From the NCBI GenBank assembly GCA_016935295.1, contig JAFGRF010000364.1, positions 1 through 5,549 of the forward strand: a stretch of 5,549 nucleotides of DNA. The letters are read 5' to 3'. Positions 5,235 to 5,549 of the stretch are shown here, piece after piece. The notes beneath the pieces were generated by a model. That model was not told the DNA's origin. It saw only the letters and a list, made by a program, of their open reading frames with translations, and did no database searches. The translations under genes were made by a program, and so were the position numbers. The DNA is from Caldifarciminota bacterium. GTDB lineage: Bacteria; Hydrothermota; Tepidihabitantia; Tepidihabitantales; Tepidihabitantaceae. Each line of letters opens with the position of its first letter. Position 1 is the first letter of the stretch.

Positions 5235-5265
5235 CCACCACAAAGGCACCAAGACACCAAGAGGA
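5235..5265 (+). repeat. Interspersed repeat, copy B
   Basis: The core is CCACCACAAAGGCACCAAGA, followed by CACCAAGAGGA. It begins 16 nt after the lipoprotein stop, lies in the same orientation as copy A, and forms an inverted pair with copy C about 75 nt further on. Confidence 0.75.
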
Positions 5266-5340
5266 AAGCAGCCGACTGAAGAGGAAGGATGGATGATGAA
5301 GCTCGGGATTCCGTTTTCCTGTTCCAGCACGATCCCCCTT
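5266..5340. other. Spacer between inverted repeat copies
   Basis: Non-coding DNA between copies B and C. It holds a purine-rich stretch with GAAGGATGGATGATGAAG (5283-5300), a word that often accompanies this repeat type in uncultivated bacterial genomes as I recall them. B, spacer and C together make a composite palindromic unit of about 137 bp that could act as a transcript-end structure for the lipoprotein mRNA. No gene is supported in it. Confidence 0.4.
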
Positions 5341-5371
5341 CTCTTCGTGCCTTTGTGCCTTGGTGGTAGAC
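5341..5371 (-). repeat. Interspersed repeat, copy C (inverted)
   Basis: Read on the minus strand this is GTCTACCACCAAGGCACAAA, followed by GGCACGAAGAG. It matches copy A, including the leading GTCTACCAC, and is the reverse complement partner of copy B. Pairing of B with C would give a long imperfect hairpin downstream of the lipoprotein gene. Confidence 0.75.
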
Positions 5372-5402
5372 TTCGATGTCCTGCTACCCGTGCCCGAACT
5401 GC

Positions 5403-5430
5403 TTGACACTGCCCGAAAGTCCGGGATAAT
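5403..5430 (+). promoter_or_regulatory. Near-consensus promoter at right edge
   Basis: TTGACA (5403-5408, perfect), a 16-base spacer and GATAAT (5425-5430, five of six) make the strongest promoter in the window. It shares the block GCTTGACA and the 16-base spacing with the promoter at 107-134. It ends 5 nt before a GTG at 5436 that opens a frame running to the window end, the same geometry as the MNT and cupin promoters. Confidence 0.65.
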
Positions 5431-5435
5431 GGGCC

Positions 5436-5549
5436 GTGGCAGACAGATTGAAGATTTCAGATTCTAGAGATGGTCATATAATGACTTTACAGGTATCTAC
5501 TCTTCCTGTATGCTCAATGCATGAGACTCAAGCACTGGCAAGAACAGGA
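5436..5549 (+). CDS. Possible partial gene with leaderless GTG start
   Basis: A frame from GTG 5436 stays open for 38 codons to the window edge (predicted start MADRLKISDSRDGH). Its main support is position: GTG lies exactly 5 nt after the -10 box of a strong promoter. Against it, the stretch is AT-rich (about 43% GC by eye) with mostly A/T third positions, unlike every other gene here, and a random frame of this length at that composition is not rare. It has no recognisable motif. In-frame ATGs at 5481 and 5517 are alternative starts. It may be a foreign or fast-evolving gene, or simply a 5' leader of a gene further right. Confidence 0.35.
   Translation, partial: MADRLKISDSRDGHIMTLQVSTLPVCSMHETQALARTG

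Noticed and set aside
4290..5330. 346-codon open frame on the minus strand across the lipoprotein region
   Set aside because: It lies antisense to a gene with a perfect lipobox, SD and family-like repeats, and it runs through two interspersed repeats. Its protein is low-complexity with no motif; long antisense frames are expected in GC-rich DNA.
5235..5371. CRISPR-like or insertion-sequence reading of the repeats
   Set aside because: Only two inverted copies and one distant direct copy, imperfect, with no regular spacers and no transposase gene; an interspersed repeat fits better.
5477..5482. Perfect TATAAT hexamer
   Set aside because: No matching -35 at 16-18 nt (TTTCAG is poor, and TTGAAG is 23 nt away) and no TG extension. 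It lies in AT-rich DNA downstream of a much better promoter, so it is probably a chance match.
5517..5549. ATG 5517/5521 as the true start of the right-edge gene
   Set aside because: Neither has an SD or a promoter placed for a leaderless start. ATG 5517 is in frame with GTG 5436, which has the promoter geometry, and only 9-11 codons remain to judge.

Overview
The window looks like a metagenomic, GC-rich bacterial chromosome fragment (roughly 60% GC by eye, strong G/C bias at third codon positions, clear Shine-Dalgarno sites before several genes). The intergenic repeats of the form CCACAAAGGCACNAAGACAC, and a companion GGATGGATGATGAA piece, recall repeats seen in uncultivated lineages such as WOR-3 or Planctomycetes-like genomes. 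That taxonomic hint comes from memory and is weak. No rRNA, tRNA, CRISPR array or transposase was seen.

Layout. 1-275: intergenic DNA with a consensus-like promoter (TTGACA-N16-TACACT, 107-134). 276-847: two tandem small Cys-rich proteins that look like diverged paralogues (both W/V-KCTNC ... CP-x2-G ... C-x2-CG). 848-1008: a strong hairpin and a small SD-led ORF that runs into the next gene. 1015-1872: papain-like (C1A) cysteine peptidase with Gln/Cys/His/Asn all visible and no signal peptide. 1989-3050: endonuclease/exonuclease/phosphatase (EEP, DNase I-like) enzyme, also without a signal peptide. 3191-3915: a minimal nucleotidyltransferase (MNT) and a HEPN protein of the UPF0332 type overlapping by 4 bases, a two-gene toxin-antitoxin-like module. 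3943-4281 (minus): a small single-domain cupin, convergent with HEPN. 4482-5219: a lipoprotein with a toast_rack/DUF2154-like beta-repeat domain, flanked by interspersed repeats. 5403-5549: a near-consensus promoter leading directly into an AT-rich open frame that leaves the window.

How the genes may work together. 276-3050 is co-directional and could be one transcription unit, coding for two zinc-ribbon-like proteins, a cytoplasmic protease and a cytoplasmic nuclease. A protease plus a nuclease with small partners, next to an MNT-HEPN pair, is what a conflict/defence locus might look like, but nothing in the sequence proves a shared function. The cupin and the lipoprotein look like independent genes.

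The most unusual signal is in the promoters. The MNT gene, the cupin gene and the frame at the right edge all lack a usable SD, and each has a -10 hexamer ending exactly 5 nt before its start codon behind a well-spaced -35. This predicts leaderless mRNAs alongside SD-led genes in the same fragment.
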